NCBI GenBank assembly: GCA_036375695.1
Contig: DASVBU010000028.1
Location: 1 to 5,623, forward strand
Origin: ZC4RG35 sp036375695
Lineage (GTDB): Bacteria; Actinomycetota; Acidimicrobiia; Spongiisociales; ZC4RG35
Direction: 5' to 3'
DNA length: 5,623 bases
Below, piece after piece: positions 4,247 to 5,623 of this stretch. Positions within the stretch are counted from its first letter, which is position 1, and each line of letters begins with the position of its first letter. The notes under the pieces were generated by a model, which did no database searches, was not told where the DNA came from, and saw only the letters and a list, made by a program, of their open reading frames with translations. A program made the position numbers and the translations under genes.

Positions 4247-5623
4247 CAGAACCTCCCGATCTCCCCGACCCGGGCCCGGTCGATCCAGAGCACGGCGGTG
4301 GCGGTCAGCACGGCCAGGACCACGGCCAGCGCCATGGCCATGCCGAAATTGGTCGGCCCCGGGCGGGAGAGGAGGCGGTAGATCGTGGTGGGGATGGTGC
4401 CGGTCCCAGGTCGGGCGATGAAGGACGTGGCGCCGAACTCACCGAGCGAGATCACGAAGGAGAAGGCGGCACCGACCATCGCCGCCCGGCTCACGATGGG
4501 AAGGTCGACGGTTCGCCACACCCGGAAGGGGGAGGCACCGAGCACCGCCGCAGCGTCGCGGACATCGGCCTCTATGGAGCGCAGGGTCGGCACCGTCGTC
4601 CGCACCATGAAGGGAACCGCCACCAGGGCGTGGGCGACGGGGATGAGCCAGGCGCTGGCGCGGATGTCGACCGGCCAGTCGAGGGCCACGATGAACCCGA
4701 ACCCGACGGTCACCGCCGAAGTGCCCAGAGGGAGCATGAGCACCACGTCGAACCATCGGGAGAGACGACTGCCGCGCCGGGTGATCACCGTGGCCGCGAG
4801 CAGGCCGATGACCGCGGCCAGTGCCATGGCGACCACGGCGTATCTCAGGGAGTTGCCCGCCGCGGCGATGGGACGACCCACGATCGGGTCCTCCCGGAAG
4901 AGACGCCCGTAGGCGCCGGTGCCGAGCGATCTCCCCACCAGCGCGGCCAGCGGGACGGCCAGGGCGCCGATCGTGCCCACGACCGCGGCCGCCACCGACC
5001 ACCGCGCCGTGCCACGGGGGCGTGGCAGATCGGCCTCGGTCTCCAGTGTCCAGGTGACTGCGGTTCGTTCCTGGTACCGGGAGTAGGCGAAGAGGGCGGC
5101 GGACACCCCCACCATCTGGAGGACGGCGAGCACGGCGGCCAGCGGCAGGTCGAAGAGGGTGACCGCCTGGCGGTAGATCTCCACCTCCAGCGTGGCGTAC
5201 CGGAACCCGCCGAGGATCAGGACCACACCGAACGAGGTGAACGTGAACAGGAAGATGATCGATGCCGCTGCGGCCAGCGCCGGTCGGAGCAGCGGCAGGG
5301 TCACCTCGCGGAAGACACGCCACGGGGTGGCGCCCAGCGTCCGGGCAGCCTCGTGCAGTGCAGGGTCGATGCGGGACCACAAGGTGGAAACGGTGCGCAC
5401 CACCACCGCCACGTTGAAGAAGACGTGGGCGGCGAGGATCGCCCCCACCGAGTCGCGCCAGCCCAGTGCGAGGAAGGCCGTTCCCACCACCACCGTGGGG
5501 AGCACGAACGGGACTGTCACCAGGGCCGTCGCCAGCCGCCGACCCGGGAATCTGTAGGTGGAGACGGCCCAGGTGAGGGGGGCGGCCGCGATCAGCGTAA
5601 GGACCGTGGAGACGACCGCCTGC
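4246..5623 (-). CDS. ABC importer permease, fused two-domain (ThiP/FbpB type), N-terminus off window
   Basis: The reading frame is open from the right edge to the TGA at 4246-4248, giving 458 visible residues. The true start lies beyond 5623: the codons from 5521 to 5622 encode a typical permease stretch (AVSTYRFPGRR, then LP-rich membrane helix). Two EAA loops are visible, at 5293-5352 (EAARTLGATPWRVFREVTLP) and 4498-4557 (DAAAVLGASPFRVWRTVDLP), each contacting one ATPase. Two permease domains are thus fused in one chain, with about ten visible hydrophobic helices. The block TLEVEIYRQAVTLFDLPLAA recalls ThiP (thiamine), while the end SLGEFGATSFIARP also occurs in iron permeases, so the substrate stays open. 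The ATPase is translationally coupled downstream. A solute-binding protein is expected just upstream, outside the window. Confidence 0.88.
   Translation of the reverse strand, partial: QAVVSTVLTLIAAAPLTWAVSTYRFPGRRLATALVTVPFVLPTVVVGTAFLALGWRDSVGAILAAHVFFNVAVVVRTVSTLWSRIDPALHEAARTLGATPWRVFREVTLPLLRPALAAAASIIFLFTFTSFGVVLILGGFRYATLEVEIYRQAVTLFDLPLAAVLAVLQMVGVSAALFAYSRYQERTAVTWTLETEADLPRPRGTARWSVAAAVVGTIGALAVPLAALVGRSLGTGAYGRLFREDPIVGRPIAAAGNSLRYAVVAMALAAVIGLLAATVITRRGSRLSRWFDVVLMLPLGTSAVTVGFGFIVALDWPVDIRASAWLIPVAHALVAVPFMVRTTVPTLRSIEADVRDAAAVLGASPFRVWRTVDLPIVSRAAMVGAAFSFVISLGEFGATSFIARPGTGTIPTTIYRLLSRPGPTNFGMAMALAVVLAVLTATAVLWIDRARVGEIGRF
4252..4257 (-). promoter_or_regulatory. Shine-Dalgarno for the ABC ATPase
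   Basis: GGGAGG on the minus strand is 5 nt before the ATG at 4244-4246 and lies within the last codons of the permease gene. It confirms this start and allows reinitiation after the permease stop. Confidence 0.75.

Noticed and set aside
4439..5380. A 313-codon minus-strand frame inside the permease region
   Set aside because: It is shifted relative to the permease frame, which carries two EAA loops and membrane helices; this one is Arg/Pro/Gly-rich without helices.
5518..5520. GTG as the permease start codon
   Set aside because: The frame upstream to the window edge stays open and encodes matching permease sequence including RFPGRR before the LPFVLP-like helix, so this Val is internal and the gene is cut by the edge.

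Overview
The window is GC-rich (C/G-biased third codon positions on both coding strands) and shows leaderless-style promoters, a 3-Cys/1-Cys zinc-lobe dehydrogenase and an atypical membrane histidine kinase. This points to a chromosomal segment of a high-GC bacterium, most likely an actinomycete-related (Actinomycetota) lineage. The taxonomic call is an inference from composition and protein style; no marker gene settles it. I see no mobile element, CRISPR array or rRNA.

Layout, left to right. (1) 38-115, minus: a complete tRNA-Asp(GUC) with encoded CCA, a good promoter upstream (148-175) and a terminator-like hairpin downstream (19-38). (2) 210-578, minus: a small lipoprotein with a type-1-copper (cupredoxin) ligand set. 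(3) 575-2032, minus: a two-TM sensor histidine kinase without an adjacent response regulator. Its stop overlaps the lipoprotein start (ATGA). (4) 2075-3088, minus: an MDR-family (zinc-type) alcohol dehydrogenase/quinone-oxidoreductase-like protein. (5) 3135-3554, plus: a hotdog-fold acyl-CoA thioesterase, the only plus-strand gene. (6) 3551-4246, minus: an ABC ATPase. (7) 4246-5623, minus, cut by the right edge: a fused two-domain ABC permease of the ThiP/FbpB type.

Transcription units. Dehydrogenase, kinase and cupredoxin read as one minus-strand run: 42 nt separate the first two and 4 nt overlap joins the last two. The thioesterase diverges from the dehydrogenase across only 46 bp, in which a -35/-10 pair places the dehydrogenase transcript start almost at its ATG (leaderless). 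Permease and ATPase are joined by a TGATG overlap and form an importer missing only its substrate-binding protein, which is expected just beyond the right edge. The thioesterase and ATPase genes converge and share one CTAG palindrome as both stop codons.

Most interesting points: the translationally coupled kinase/copper-lipoprotein pair, which could be a periplasmic copper or redox sensing module; the long Cys-to-His spacing in the cupredoxin; and a tRNA-Asp that has A38 and an A11-U24 pair instead of the usual C38 and Y11-R24.
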